Of a DNA stretch of 38,286 nucleotides, positions 20,190 to 31,095 are shown piece by piece. The notes under the pieces are model-generated. The model was not told where the DNA came from, did no database searches, and was given only the letters and a program-made list of their open reading frames with translations. Position numbers and translations under genes: made by a program. Source of the stretch: Butyrivibrio sp. (GTDB lineage: Bacteria; Bacillota; Clostridia; Lachnospirales; Lachnospiraceae); contig JAILMY010000230.1 of the NCBI GenBank assembly GCA_024692165.1, positions 1 through 38,286 on the forward strand, written 5' to 3'. How positions within the stretch are numbered: the first letter of the stretch is position 1; each line of letters opens with the position of its first letter.

Positions 20190-21644
20190 TCAAACCAATT
20201 TACCCATGAAATAGAATCCATGGCACTCATCAAGGCTGACCTTTACAATACTTCCGATAAGTTCCTCATCCCCTTTGAAGTGAACCAGAGTATTGTTTGA
20301 AAGTCTTCCTGTAAGAAGACTCTCATCGTGTTCATTAACTCCTTCAACCAGCACATCTTCAATCCTGCCTGTAAGCTTTTCTGAAGCGGTCCTTGCAGTC
20401 TCCTGTACAACCTTAAGAAGTCTGTCAAAGTTCTCCTTTACTTCGCTTTCAGGAACCTGATCCGTAAAGCCTGCAGCAGGCGTACCTGTTCTCTTGGAAT
20501 AGATAAATGTAAAGGCATTGTCAAACTGAGCCTTCTTGACCACATCTATTGTGTCATCTACGTCAGCAGCAGTCTCACCTGGGAATCCAACAATGATATC
20601 TGTTGTAATAGCAACCTCAGGAAGCATTTCTCTTATCTTGGCTACCAGCTCAAGATACTGCTCCTTGGTGTATTTTCTGTTCATTCTTCTTAAAATCTCA
20701 GTGTTTCCGGACTGCAGAGGCAGATGAATATGCCTTGCAATCTTAGGATTTCTCTTTATGGTTTCAAGAAGCTCATCTGAAAAATCCTTGGGATGAGGAG
20801 TCATGAAGCGGACTCTCTCAAGACCTTCAACCTTACATACTTCCTCAATAAGCTCAGGGAAGCTGATCTTATTTGGATCACCCTCCTCAAAATCATTTCC
20901 ATATGAATTGACGTTCTGTCCAAGAAGCATAACCTCTTTAACACCGTCTGCTGCGAGCTTCTCACACTCTCTGATAATATCCTTGGGAGATCTGCTTCTT
21001 TCGCGCCCTCTTACATAAGGCACGATACAATAGGTACAGAAGTTATTGCAGCCAAACATAATGTTTACGCCGGACTTGAAAGGATACTTTCTGAATACAG
21101 GAAGATCCTCAACGATCTTGTCTGTATCCTTCCAGATATCAATGATCATTCTGTCGGATAAAAGGCTCGTGTAAAGAAGTTCAGCAAACTTATAGATGTT
21201 GTGGGTTCCGAAAATAAGGTCCACAAACCTGTAGCTCTTCTGAATCTTCTCAACCGCTGACTGTTCCTGCATCATACAGCCGCAGATAGCAATCTTCATA
21301 TGAGGATTCTTTTTCTTAAAGCTTCCGCACTGTCCAAGGCGGCCTAAAACTCTCTGATCCGCATTGTCTCTTACTGTACAGGTGTTATATATTACAAAGT
21401 CAGCATTTTCCGACTCTGTCTCTTCATAGCCTGCAAGCTTCAGTATAGCAAGGAGCTTCTCTGAATCCCTGGCATTCATCTGGCAGCCAAACGTAACAAC
21501 GCATGCAGTGAGCTTTCTTCCAAGTTCCTTTGAAAGATTTTCCACATGCTCCTTTGCCTTATCTATGAACTCAAGCTGTCTAAGGCTCTCGGCATCTATA
21601 ACTTCATTTTTGTTACTGTTTAAAATATTGATTTCTTTTGACAT
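20190..21644 (-). CDS. miaB: tRNA-2-methylthio-N6-dimethylallyladenosine synthase
   Basis: TFGCQMNARDSE, radical SAM CNNFCTYCIVPYVRGRERSR, TRAM-like C-terminus. Confidence 0.96.
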   Translation of the reverse strand: MSKEINILNSNKNEVIDAESLRQLEFIDKAKEHVENLSKELGRKLTACVVTFGCQMNARDSEKLLAILKLAGYEETESENADFVIYNTCTVRDNADQRVLGRLGQCGSFKKKNPHMKIAICGCMMQEQSAVEKIQKSYRFVDLIFGTHNIYKFAELLYTSLLSDRMIIDIWKDTDKIVEDLPVFRKYPFKSGVNIMFGCNNFCTYCIVPYVRGRERSRSPKDIIRECEKLAADGVKEVMLLGQNVNSYGNDFEEGDPNKISFPELIEEVCKVEGLERVRFMTPHPKDFSDELLETIKRNPKIARHIHLPLQSGNTEILRRMNRKYTKEQYLELVAKIREMLPEVAITTDIIVGFPGETAADVDDTIDVVKKAQFDNAFTFIYSKRTGTPAAGFTDQVPESEVKENFDRLLKVVQETARTASEKLTGRIEDVLVEGVNEHDESLLTGRLSNNTLVHFKGDEELIGSIVKVSLDECHGFYFMGKLV

Positions 21645-21695
21645 AAAATATAACTATCTACTTTCTAAAACAAAATCCAAAATACAAAACTAATA

Positions 21696-22943
21696 TTACT
21701 GATAATCCTCGCCGTACTTATCCACAATTCCAAGAAGGATCTCTACAACCTTTCTCATTTCCTGAACAGAGGCATATTCATACTTACCGTGGTAATTGTA
21801 GCCACCTGTACAAAGGTTAGGACAAGGAAGTCCCTTATATGAAAGTGCTGCGCCGTCTGTACCACCGCGGATTGGAGAATCAATAGGTGTAATGCCCATC
21901 TCCTCCATAACCTTCTTGGCATTGTCCACAAGATGCATATGAGGACGAATCTTCTCGATCATGTTGTAGTACTGATCGCGAACGCTGACTTCCACAGTGC
22001 CTTCCCCGTATTTTTTGTTAAGGAACTCACCGGCATCAAGGAATAACTGCTTCTTCTGCTCAAAGAGCTTCTCATCGTGATCTCTGATTATGTATGATGC
22101 AAAAGCCTTTTCAGTTCCACCCTTAACCTCAGTAAGGTGGAAGAAGCCCTCTCTTTTCTCAGTGTACATAGGATTCATGAACACCGGTAAAAGAGCATGG
22201 AACTCATAGCAAAGAAGAGCTGCATTGATCATCTTGTTCTTGGCATCTCCCGGATGAACGCTTCTGCCGTTGACCTTAACGATGCCCTCTGCTGCATTGA
22301 AGTTCTCGTATTCAAGTTCTCCAAGCTTGCCGCCGTCTACTGTATAGGCATATTTGGCTCCAAACTTTTCAATGTCAAAAAAGGCTGTTCCTGCGCCAAT
22401 TTCTTCGTCTGGAGTAAATGCAATCTTGATGTCACCGTGTTTAATGTCAGGATTTGTTAAAAGAGTCTCAGCCATAGCCATGATCTCTGAAACCCCGGCC
22501 TTGTCATCAGCTCCAAGTAAAGTGGTTCCGTCTGTTACGATAAGGTCCTCTCCCTTATGATTTAAAAGCTCCGGGAAATCCTTAGGTGATAAAACAACAC
22601 TTCCATCTGCGGAAAGAGTAATGTCATCTCCGTCGTAGTTCTCCACGATTCTGGCCTTTACATCCTTGCCGCTCACTTCATCAGATGTGTCCATGTGAGA
22701 TACAAATCCTATGGCAGGCCTGTCCTTGCCATCATCAATGTTTGAAGGAATTGCTGCATATACATAGCAGTGCTCCTTGTCATAAGTCACATCAGATGCT
22801 CCGATAGCCAAAAGCTCCTCATAGAGCATTTTGGCAAGATTGTGCTGCTTCATGGTTGAAGGCGAGGTTCCTGTGGTGTCATCTGACTGGGTATCCACCT
22901 TCACATATCTTAAAAACTTTTCAATGCAATCTACCTTTGCCAT
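21696..22943 (-). CDS. pepT: Peptidase T (tripeptidase, M20 family)
   Basis: FVSHMDTSDE, LLGADDKAGVSEIMA, FTPDEEIGAGT, RGGTDGAALSYKGLPCPNLCTGGYNYHGKYEYA. Confidence 0.95.
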   Translation of the reverse strand: MAKVDCIEKFLRYVKVDTQSDDTTGTSPSTMKQHNLAKMLYEELLAIGASDVTYDKEHCYVYAAIPSNIDDGKDRPAIGFVSHMDTSDEVSGKDVKARIVENYDGDDITLSADGSVVLSPKDFPELLNHKGEDLIVTDGTTLLGADDKAGVSEIMAMAETLLTNPDIKHGDIKIAFTPDEEIGAGTAFFDIEKFGAKYAYTVDGGKLGELEYENFNAAEGIVKVNGRSVHPGDAKNKMINAALLCYEFHALLPVFMNPMYTEKREGFFHLTEVKGGTEKAFASYIIRDHDEKLFEQKKQLFLDAGEFLNKKYGEGTVEVSVRDQYYNMIEKIRPHMHLVDNAKKVMEEMGITPIDSPIRGGTDGAALSYKGLPCPNLCTGGYNYHGKYEYASVQEMRKVVEILLGIVDKYGEDYQ

Positions 22944-22981
22944 TTTCTAACTACTCCAATTCTAAATTGATTTAAATATGT

Positions 22982-24988
22982 TCAGCTTTTCTTTGTGCTC
23001 TTTACGGCTTTGCGATTTATGCGCCTCTTTTTATAGTTCTCATCTACCTTGCTTATATATATGCGAACCGAGCGTTCCTTCTGGATCTGAAGATTTGCTT
23101 CACTGTTTTCCGATGCTGTAACGTCCTTTTCGGTATTCTTACCTGCCTGCGCGCCCTGGTCACCTTCTTCTGTATCAGAGAGTATAGTCCACTTAAGTCC
23201 CTCAGGGAGCTTTGGAAGAGCAAACTCAGATTTCTGCCAGTGCATGTTGTAGCACACATAGATGAAAGGCTTATCCTCACTCTTTTCATAAAGGCCGCAG
23301 TAAAGCATTCCCAGTACATGACTGTATCCCGAAAGATCAGGCCTCCAGGCTTCCTTGCCGTGGCAGGAAATATCCGGATAGCCGCAGGAAATATAATCCA
23401 TAAGCCTGAAGGGAGCCTTGCCATGTAGCATATTGTGGCTAAAGCGAAGTTTTGACAGGAACAATACATAGTCAAACAGTTCTCTGTTCTTCTCAAGAGC
23501 CTTCCAGTCAACCCATCCGGTCTCGTTGTCCTGACAGTAAGGGTTGTTATTGCCTCCCTGTGATGAGCCGAACTCATCTCCGCTAAATATCATGGGAACT
23601 CCCTGGGACAAAAACAGCATGGTGAGAATATTCTTCATCTGCTTCTGTCGCAGCTGTAATATATTATGCTTTCTGGTCCTGCCTTCAATTCCGCAGTTCC
23701 AGCTAAGATTGTTATCTGAGCCATCCTTATTGTTCTCGCCATTTTCCTCGTTGTGCTTGTGTTCATAAGCTACAAGGTCAGAAAGTCTAAAGCCCTCATA
23801 GTCACATACATAGTTAATGAAGGCATTTTCTTTTGAATTGGCGATCATAGCCTTAAAGAAGTCGCTGACTGTATTGTCATCGCTCTTTAAAAATCTCCTG
23901 GAAGCGTACAGGAAGTTATTGTTATAAATCGCAAGGTTTCTGTTTTGTACTTCTCTGCCGCCATAGAGATCATAGGTATCAAACCAGTCATACCAGATCT
24001 TTACATCAGTAAAAAGAGGCTCCTTAACAATCTGCCTCACCGGAATTCTGGCACCCTTTAAGTGGAATCCATCCACATGATAGGTGCATCTCCAGTAGCG
24101 AAGGGCATCTATGATAATGCTCTCATTCTCGTTTTCCTCGAAAAAGAACTGCATAACTACTTCAAGTCCATTTTCATGGAGGGTCTTAACTAAGTTCTTA
24201 AACTCATCCTCAGCATTTGCAGCATCTTCACAATACGCTGTCCTTGGGGCAAAATAATAACCCTTTTTATAGCCCCAGAAATTGAGTCTTTTTATGATAT
24301 CATTTTTGCCAAGCAGACTTCCGTCCCTTGAATAAATTACAGCCTCCTCTTTGCCCTTAGCAGCGGATGAAATAGGATTTTCCACCTCATTCATCTCGTA
24401 GCATGGCATCAGCTCTAAGGTAGTAACTCCAAGCTCCTTAAGATAGGGAATCTTCTCAATAATACCGTTAAAGGTTCCTCTTCTTGATGTACTGACACCG
24501 CTGGAAGAACTTTTTGTAAAGCCCCTTACGTGAAGCAGGTAGATAAAGCTGTTCTCATATCCTATGCAGGGGGAGACATCTTTTCCCCAGTCAAAACAGT
24601 TATCCAGGTTTCCTCTTACAGACTTGTTATCCAGCTTGGCTCTTATATCGCAGTCAGGAACATCCTTGCCAAATTCCTCCAGTCCCAGAACATGCTTGGC
24701 ATAAGGGTCGCAGAAATACTCGTCGTCCTTAAAATAGTTGTAGGATACATATTTGTCGATATCCTCAATATCACGAACTCTTGCAGAATAGATCGCACCT
24801 CTTTTAAGGGATTTGGTAAATGTAATCGTCAGCGGCTCAAGATTCTCATCCGATGCTGCGGGATAAAGCGTAACTCCGCATTTCTTACCGTCTTCAAACA
24901 CAGCCCTTACTACAAGGCTCTTATCATAGTCAATATAGCACCCAAGTGGATAGGGCTTTTCGTTACAAATCTTATATTTCCCCAGCAT
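22982..24988 (-). CDS. GH13 glycogen-debranching/isoamylase-like protein with degenerate catalytic motifs
   Basis: Retains GlgX-like blocks KHNEENGENNKDGSDNNLSWNCGIEG and LSQGVPMIFSGDEFGSSQGGNNNPYCQDNETGWVDW; catalytic regions I-IV are altered. Confidence 0.8.
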   Translation of the reverse strand: MLGKYKICNEKPYPLGCYIDYDKSLVVRAVFEDGKKCGVTLYPAASDENLEPLTITFTKSLKRGAIYSARVRDIEDIDKYVSYNYFKDDEYFCDPYAKHVLGLEEFGKDVPDCDIRAKLDNKSVRGNLDNCFDWGKDVSPCIGYENSFIYLLHVRGFTKSSSSGVSTSRRGTFNGIIEKIPYLKELGVTTLELMPCYEMNEVENPISSAAKGKEEAVIYSRDGSLLGKNDIIKRLNFWGYKKGYYFAPRTAYCEDAANAEDEFKNLVKTLHENGLEVVMQFFFEENENESIIIDALRYWRCTYHVDGFHLKGARIPVRQIVKEPLFTDVKIWYDWFDTYDLYGGREVQNRNLAIYNNNFLYASRRFLKSDDNTVSDFFKAMIANSKENAFINYVCDYEGFRLSDLVAYEHKHNEENGENNKDGSDNNLSWNCGIEGRTRKHNILQLRQKQMKNILTMLFLSQGVPMIFSGDEFGSSQGGNNNPYCQDNETGWVDWKALEKNRELFDYVLFLSKLRFSHNMLHGKAPFRLMDYISCGYPDISCHGKEAWRPDLSGYSHVLGMLYCGLYEKSEDKPFIYVCYNMHWQKSEFALPKLPEGLKWTILSDTEEGDQGAQAGKNTEKDVTASENSEANLQIQKERSVRIYISKVDENYKKRRINRKAVKSTKKS

Positions 24989-25100
24989 TGTCTCTCCCGA
25001 TTGGTAATCTGATTCCCCAATTAGCCTTTACTAACAGATGTAAATCTACATACGCCGTAATATTTTACCACAAATTCGCTTTTATTCACAGTAATTATGT

Positions 25101-25106
25101 TATAAT
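25101..25106 (+). promoter_or_regulatory. Putative extended -10 (TGTTATAAT) for the DUF1292 gene
   Basis: TGnTATAAT about 48 nt upstream of the ATG at 25154; -35 is weak. Confidence 0.45.
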
Positions 25107-25153
25107 TGATGTACACAAGCACAATGAAAGCATAATAATTAGGAGACTTAAAT

Positions 25154-25519
25154 ATGGAATTTTCCAAGATTGCAACTGATATGAACACAAGAATTGAGAA
25201 CGACGAGCAGATGACCGTTGACGTGGAGCTGGAAAGCGGCGAAACCATTACCTGTGCCATCATCATCGTTTTAACTGTTAATTCAAAGGACTACATTGTT
25301 CTTCTTCCGCTGGATAAGAACGGTCAGAACAATGATGGAAACGTATGGTTCTATGAATTCATCTATCACGGCGAGGATGGAGAACCTGAACTTGGCTATA
25401 TCAGCGATGATGCTGAATACGAGGCTGTTTCTGAGGCCTTCAACCTCTACCTTGACGATGTTGAATTTGATGAACTTGTTGAGCTTCCCGAGGAGGGCCT
25501 TGACGGAGAAGAAGAATAA
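25154..25519 (+). CDS. DUF1292 family acidic protein
   Basis: ETITCAIIIVLTVNSKDYIVLLPLD...FYEF with acidic C-terminus; RBS AGGAG. Confidence 0.8.
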   Translation: MEFSKIATDMNTRIENDEQMTVDVELESGETITCAIIIVLTVNSKDYIVLLPLDKNGQNNDGNVWFYEFIYHGEDGEPELGYISDDAEYEAVSEAFNLYLDDVEFDELVELPEEGLDGEEE

Positions 25520-27396
25520 TCTTTTTCTTCCCACAAATCCCTTAGTGGTCTTAAGAATCTTGACGGAAGCATTGGGTTTTCACTGCTTCCTGTTAAATAA
25601 CTCATCACGAGCGCTGTTTTTGCCCTGGTCATTCCGACGTAGAGCATACGGCGCTCTTCTTCTATCTGCTCCTTTGTTATTGAACTTCTGCTTGGTATAA
25701 TTCCTTCATTGAGATTAGGGAGCCACACTATGTCAAACTCAAGCCCCTTTGATCCATGCATTGTCATGAGCTTGACACAGTCCTTTTTATTGCGCACGCC
25801 CTTATTTTTCACTTCCTGTCCGCTTTCATCTATAGCTTTTTTTATAAAACCAATGAGTTCCTTGTTTGATTCAAACATGACAGTTTTTTCCGAAAGTTCA
25901 TTAAGGGCATCTATTTCTCCAGGATATAGCGTATCGATTCCGAGCTCATTTCTAAGAAACCTCACAGAAAGGGTCGGTCGCATCTTTGCTATGATTCCAA
26001 CCTGACGAAAAAATTTATCAATAACCTTCTGCATCTTGCTGTTACCCCTGTAGTAGCTTTTTACCTTACATTCGCTGACAACCTCCTGCTGTGCGCATTC
26101 TCTGGAGATATACCTAAGTGGCTTATTCATGATCCGGAAAAAGAGCTCCCGGCTTTTCTCAACACATGCAAAGGATAGATAGTCTATGCACAGCTTTACT
26201 GCAGGGCTTTCATAAAACTCTTTTGCATTACCCTCAAGATTTGTGGGTATTCCTTCTGCTTTAAGAACACTGGCCAGGGAATATGCCTCCTGATTTGTCC
26301 TGAAGATGAAAGCTATCCTGTCATAGGAATCCTTATGGGACTTAAGGAAGCTTACAATAGCACTGCTTTGATGCTTCTTTGACGTATACCTCCTGGGGAT
26401 AAGGAAGCCTTTGCCGTTTGAGTTATCTGCTCTTAGAACCTTTTTGTATCTTACAGTGTTTTCCTCAATAAGCCTCATGGCTGTATCCAAAATAACCTTC
26501 CCGCATCTGTAATTGGTATCAAGACTGATTATCTTTGGGAAAAAATCCCTATATTCCTCAGGAAACTGCTGCATGATTCCGGGATCTGATCCTCTAAAGC
26601 CATAGATCGACTGATCATCATCCCCCACTACAAACAAATTTTTGCTTTCACAGATCTGATCTATTATCCTGTACTGCAAAAGATTTATGTCCTGATATTC
26701 ATCGATGAGGATATATCTGAACTTTTTCTGCCATAATCCAAGGGTATCAGTATCCTTTTTAAACAGTTCAAAGCAGTTTAACAGCATATCATCAAAATCA
26801 ATGAGATTAAACTCAGAAAGGCTCTTATTATATTCTTCATAGATTCTTTTAAAATGTAATTTTCCCGGTCCGTTTAAGCTGTTATTTGAAGGACTTTCCA
26901 TTGTATTCTTAATTCTGGAAATTTCAGAAATAACATCTCCCAGAATTTCCAGAACATCCTCTGTTTCAGAGTTTTTAATTACGCCACTTGCTTTCAGGCG
27001 CAGAATAATATCCCTAAGCAGCTTATACTTAGTGTTCTCGCTAATGATCTGTAATTTAGTGTGTGGATTTGATCTTCGAATTATCTGATAAAAGACAGAA
27101 TGAAATGTGCCAAAACTAACTTCCGGATAAGAACTATCCGTGATCTTCATAAATCTTTGCTGCATCTCGATGGCTGCAGCCTTCGTAAAGGTAATGACTA
27201 ATATGGATGATGGATCGACATTCTCCCGGGTAATAAGATGCCTTAGTCTTTCCACTATAACAAAGGTTTTGCCGCTCCCGGGCCCTGCCAAAACCATTGC
27301 AGGGCCATCTTTATGGAGTATTGCCTCCATCTGAGCGGCATTTCCTTTTACGTCACTACTCTTACCTGTAGTGATATTATTTCTCAAGTAACTCAA
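25447..27396 (-). CDS. UvrD/PcrA-type ATP-dependent DNA helicase (SF1A)
   Basis: [68 protein letters not shown]. Confidence 0.93.
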   Translation of the reverse strand: MSYLRNNITTGKSSDVKGNAAQMEAILHKDGPAMVLAGPGSGKTFVIVERLRHLITRENVDPSSILVITFTKAAAIEMQQRFMKITDSSYPEVSFGTFHSVFYQIIRRSNPHTKLQIISENTKYKLLRDIILRLKASGVIKNSETEDVLEILGDVISEISRIKNTMESPSNNSLNGPGKLHFKRIYEEYNKSLSEFNLIDFDDMLLNCFELFKKDTDTLGLWQKKFRYILIDEYQDINLLQYRIIDQICESKNLFVVGDDDQSIYGFRGSDPGIMQQFPEEYRDFFPKIISLDTNYRCGKVILDTAMRLIEENTVRYKKVLRADNSNGKGFLIPRRYTSKKHQSSAIVSFLKSHKDSYDRIAFIFRTNQEAYSLASVLKAEGIPTNLEGNAKEFYESPAVKLCIDYLSFACVEKSRELFFRIMNKPLRYISRECAQQEVVSECKVKSYYRGNSKMQKVIDKFFRQVGIIAKMRPTLSVRFLRNELGIDTLYPGEIDALNELSEKTVMFESNKELIGFIKKAIDESGQEVKNKGVRNKKDCVKLMTMHGSKGLEFDIVWLPNLNEGIIPSRSSITKEQIEEERRMLYVGMTRAKTALVMSYLTGSSENPMLPSRFLRPLRDLWEEKDYSSSPSRPSSGSSTSSSNSTSSR

Positions 27397-28855
27397 TTCC
27401 TTTTTTAATTCTCTTAATTGTCTCTTCCTTGCCGATAACCTCCATAAGCTCAGTAGCTCCGCATGGAGTCATCTCTTTGCCGGAAACAGCAATTCTTACA
27501 GGCCAGAGAACATATCCGTTCTTGTACTCATGCTCCTTGATATAGTCAGAAAGCATAGCATAAAGAGCATCGTTAGTGTAATCCTCGTGGGCTTCAAGAA
27601 GTGGAAGCACCTCTTTAAGTACTGTCAGTGATGTCTCCTCATTGGTCTTCATCTTCTTGTGAGAATAGATTGCTGTATCATACTCAGGAAGCTCGTTGAA
27701 GAAATCTACCATTCCCTTGATGTCAGGGAAAATCTCGATACGAGTCTTAACCATGTTAGAAATCTTCTTAAGCTTGTCATCTGACTTAAGTGCAGGATTT
27801 GTGATAGCCTCCTCAAGATAAGGCTTTGCCATCTCGAAGAACTTGTCCTCATCCATAGCCTTAAGGTACTCACCGTTCATCCACTTAAGCTTTGTGTAGT
27901 CAAACACAGCAGGTGACTTATTGATACGATGGTAATCAAACTTTCTGATAAGGTCCTCAAGGCTCATGATCTCGTTATTGTCATCAGGTGACCAGCCAAG
28001 AAGAGCAACAAAGTTAACTACCGCCTCAGTAAGGAATCCCTGCTCGATAAGGTCCTCAAAGGATGAGTGTCCGCTTCTCTTAGAAAGCTTGTGGTGATCC
28101 TCATCAGTGATAAGTGGGCAGTGGATATACTTAGGAATCTCCCATCCGAAGGCATCATAAAGTCTGTTGTACTTCGGTGAAGAAGAAATGTACTCGTTAC
28201 CTCTTACAACATGAGTGATACCCATGAGATGATCATCAACAACGTTGGCAAAATTATATGTTGGGAAGCCGTCTGACTTAATAAGGATCATATCATCCAG
28301 CTCTTTGTTCTCAACAGTTACATCTCCGTAAAGCTCGTCGTGGAAGGTTGTTGTTCCCTCTGTAGGGTTATTCTGTCTGATAACAAAAGGCTTGCCCTCA
28401 GCCAGATTCTTCTCAACTTCCTCCTTGGAAAGATGGAGGCAGTGCTTATCATAGAAGCTGATCTCCTTCTTGCCGCCGTTTCCATCATCAACTTCCTGTA
28501 CAAGAGTAGCAAGTCTCTCCTGGTCACAGAAACAGTAGTAAGCCTCTCCTTTGTCAATCAGCTCTTTTGCATACTTCATGTATATGCCGGCCTTCTGTCT
28601 CTCACTCTGAACGTAAGGTCCGCATCCCTTGTCCTTATCAGGTCCCTCGTCATGAATAAGTCCTGTTTTCTCAAGGGTTCTATAGATGATCTCAGTAGCG
28701 CCTTCTACATAGCGCTCCTGATCTGTATCCTCAATTCTAAGAAGAAAATCTCCGCCCTCATGTTTTGCGATCAGAAACTCATAAAGAGCTGTACGCAAAT
28801 TTCCAACATGCATGCGTCCTGTAGGGCTTGGCGCATATCTTGTACGAATTTTCAT
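27377..28855 (-). CDS. gltX: Glutamyl-tRNA synthetase
   Basis: [33 protein letters not shown] at 28855 follows AGGAGATGAGACT. Confidence 0.95.
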   Translation of the reverse strand: MKIRTRYAPSPTGRMHVGNLRTALYEFLIAKHEGGDFLLRIEDTDQERYVEGATEIIYRTLEKTGLIHDEGPDKDKGCGPYVQSERQKAGIYMKYAKELIDKGEAYYCFCDQERLATLVQEVDDGNGGKKEISFYDKHCLHLSKEEVEKNLAEGKPFVIRQNNPTEGTTTFHDELYGDVTVENKELDDMILIKSDGFPTYNFANVVDDHLMGITHVVRGNEYISSSPKYNRLYDAFGWEIPKYIHCPLITDEDHHKLSKRSGHSSFEDLIEQGFLTEAVVNFVALLGWSPDDNNEIMSLEDLIRKFDYHRINKSPAVFDYTKLKWMNGEYLKAMDEDKFFEMAKPYLEEAITNPALKSDDKLKKISNMVKTRIEIFPDIKGMVDFFNELPEYDTAIYSHKKMKTNEETSLTVLKEVLPLLEAHEDYTNDALYAMLSDYIKEHEYKNGYVLWPVRIAVSGKEMTPCGATELMEVIGKEETIKRIKKGIELLEK

Positions 28856-28897
28856 AGTCTCATCTCCTAAAACCATTTAATAATTAGACAAATGTTG

Positions 28898-28926
28898 ATT
28901 GTAGCACATTGTAAAGCACTGGTCAA
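28898..28926 (-). promoter_or_regulatory. Putative gltX promoter (TTGACC-N17-TACAAT)
   Basis: Minus-strand hexamers with 17-nt spacing between the upstream gene and gltX. Confidence 0.65.
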
Positions 28927-28929
28927 AGC

Positions 28930-29463
28930 TTAATGTATATAACCGAAGCTGCTCTTTCTCAGTCCGCTGATAACCCTGAGGATTGCAGAATATACAAGTC
29001 CTGCTGCAAATATCATCACAACGAATGTATTATTCTGGATAAATACTACGCATAAAATAACAATTACAAGATTTGCGATTCCGTGAGAAAATTTGAGCTT
29101 CCAATGCTTTTCTCCGAACCGTTTCTCTTCTAATGCCCTAAGGATTTCCACCAGCCCGGCAAAGGCATGCATTATCATTAAATAAAGTAAAATGTAAATC
29201 CTTGGTACATCTGTAATAGAACTGGCCAGGTAGCCAAAATCAATCATGATAACGCCCTGTATCAGCGCCATTCTTCCATCTACCATAAATCTTGCCATAA
29301 CCAGGTAATACCAGATATTTTTATATCCGGTAAGAATAAGATAAAGTCCCACCATCAAAAGCGCCAGTCTGGTGCCGTCTTCAGGAATGGCAAACATGAT
29401 TATTCCCATAGCCAGCTGAACAAGGCCATATAAAATTATCCTAAATCTCTGAAAAAACGTCAT
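28930..29463 (-). CDS. HdeD/DUF308-like multi-TM membrane protein
   Basis: Six or so hydrophobic segments, e.g. GLVQLAMGIIMFAIPEDGTRLALLMVGLYLILTGY; ATGA overlap with the upstream gene. Confidence 0.55.
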   Translation of the reverse strand: MTFFQRFRIILYGLVQLAMGIIMFAIPEDGTRLALLMVGLYLILTGYKNIWYYLVMARFMVDGRMALIQGVIMIDFGYLASSITDVPRIYILLYLMIMHAFAGLVEILRALEEKRFGEKHWKLKFSHGIANLVIVILCVVFIQNNTFVVMIFAAGLVYSAILRVISGLRKSSFGYIH

Positions 29464-30548
29464 AATCTAAAACCTGCAATTGTATTATTGGATTCAATAA
29501 TTCTTGAGGTCACCATTTTCTTATGTGCCAGTGCTGCAGTAACAAATTTCCCGATAAAGCTCTTTTCCTTCATGTCCGCAGGAACAGTTCTATAGGAGCT
29601 CTGATATTTTTCAATGTCAAAGTCTTCTATTTCCTGCCCTGAAAGCTCTTCTCCAAGCTTTTTCCAGTCTTCGGATGCATCAGGCTGTCTCTTTTCAAGA
29701 ATTTCCTTGATTCTTTCGCTGTATTTCTCAATAGCTTTAAAGTCATAGGTATTCTTTTCAAAGGTCTCGTATTCACCCCTGATATATTTAAGAGCATAGA
29801 CCATTTGCGCAAAGGCCTTGAAATAGTCAGTGGGGTTATCCTTGATCATAAGCTTAAAATCATTCCATGCCGGCATATATCTGTATTTAATAAAACTGTA
29901 ATCAGGAATGTGTCCTGCCCTTCCATGTCCCAGATTCATGACGGAAATCTCTTTGTTGCTATAAATACAATTTACATAGACTGCGCTGTCTATGTTATCC
30001 TTCATGCTGACATTGTGCTTGAAATTGATCTTTCTTTCTTTAAATCCCTCTTCATCTTTGATGATCTCAAAGAAATCAAAATTCGTATTGTTTATGACCA
30101 GGGAAGGCGTTCCTGCAAAATACATATGGGCCCAGGTGTCCGCAAGAACATGCATGGCAATACCTATGGCCTGGGTTGTTTTGCCTTTTGCAAGATCAAC
30201 TGTATCCACCAAAAGGTCACCGTTAGGACCGCAAATAAGCCTGTATCTGTTTAAATACACTTTGGTTCGCCACTTCTTTTTTGCATAAAGATCCGCAGGT
30301 AAAAAATGGAATGATGTCCAGATTCTTGTGATGTCATGAAGTGCAAAAATATCGACTCTTGAATCCATAAGCTCCATTTGAAGCTGCGTGGTTGCAGCCT
30401 GTAGCGGAGCATTTATCTTCTTTAAAAGTGTCCTGGAACACACATCAACAAACTGGGCGCTGTATGCGATTTCAAGGCATTCATCATGACTGAATCCGGC
30501 GATATATGCAGCACAATATGTGGCATAATAATGAAAATCTTTTTGCAT
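29460..30548 (-). CDS. DUF6765-like protein with HxxxDxxxH motif
   Basis: MQKDFHYYATYCAAYIAGF... start at 30548 with GAGG RBS (ORF track start is 30620); AMHVLADTWAHMYFAG motif. Confidence 0.65.
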   Translation of the reverse strand: MQKDFHYYATYCAAYIAGFSHDECLEIAYSAQFVDVCSRTLLKKINAPLQAATTQLQMELMDSRVDIFALHDITRIWTSFHFLPADLYAKKKWRTKVYLNRYRLICGPNGDLLVDTVDLAKGKTTQAIGIAMHVLADTWAHMYFAGTPSLVINNTNFDFFEIIKDEEGFKERKINFKHNVSMKDNIDSAVYVNCIYSNKEISVMNLGHGRAGHIPDYSFIKYRYMPAWNDFKLMIKDNPTDYFKAFAQMVYALKYIRGEYETFEKNTYDFKAIEKYSERIKEILEKRQPDASEDWKKLGEELSGQEIEDFDIEKYQSSYRTVPADMKEKSFIGKFVTAALAHKKMVTSRIIESNNTIAGFRL

Positions 30549-30552
30549 GACT

Positions 30553-31026
30553 TTACCTCTTACGTTCCGAGAGTTTTTTGATCTTTCTGTTGGAATACAA
30601 AATATCTCCAAGACAGACAACCAGGGTCAGATCAACAAAAATTGCTGCAAATATTGTATCCCATGTGGCCGGCTCTGCCATTGTAGCAAAATAAGAAGGA
30701 ATATTTGACAGTGAAATAATGATCAGTATCACACACGCTACAAGGAAACGTCTTTTCCTTCTCTCACCTTTTCCCACTTTCATTGCATTTGTGCCTATAT
30801 ACAAATGTATTGAGAAAAACAGTCCTGAAACAACTAATATGATAAGAACTATAAAGATATTGATAAAAAATCTCTCTGTTGCTGTGTAATCTTCAGGGTT
30901 ATAATTGAGGTCTGTTCCTGCGGTCATGATAAGTATAGTCTTTACCACGTTCCAGAATCCCAGAATAACGACTCCAAATCCGCTAATATATATATTATGT
31001 CTAAAACGTCTGATTTTATCCTGCAT
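30553..31026 (-). CDS. Hypothetical multi-TM membrane protein
   Basis: ATG at 31026 (MQDKIRRFRHNIYISGFGVVILGFWNVV); about four TM segments; upstream of and coupled to the DUF6765-like gene. Confidence 0.6.
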   Translation of the reverse strand: MQDKIRRFRHNIYISGFGVVILGFWNVVKTILIMTAGTDLNYNPEDYTATERFFINIFIVLIILVVSGLFFSIHLYIGTNAMKVGKGERRKRRFLVACVILIIISLSNIPSYFATMAEPATWDTIFAAIFVDLTLVVCLGDILYSNRKIKKLSERKR

Positions 31027-31095
31027 TTTAAGCCTTCTTTTATATAAAAAAGAGTAAAAAATTATTCCATATAAAAAATTATATGTGTTCAATTT

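Noticed and set aside
23053-23577. 174-aa minus ORF in another frame inside the GH13-like gene
   Set aside because: Same-strand out-of-frame ORF with no family resemblance. It does not suggest a frameshift, because the GH13 frame is continuous through conserved blocks.
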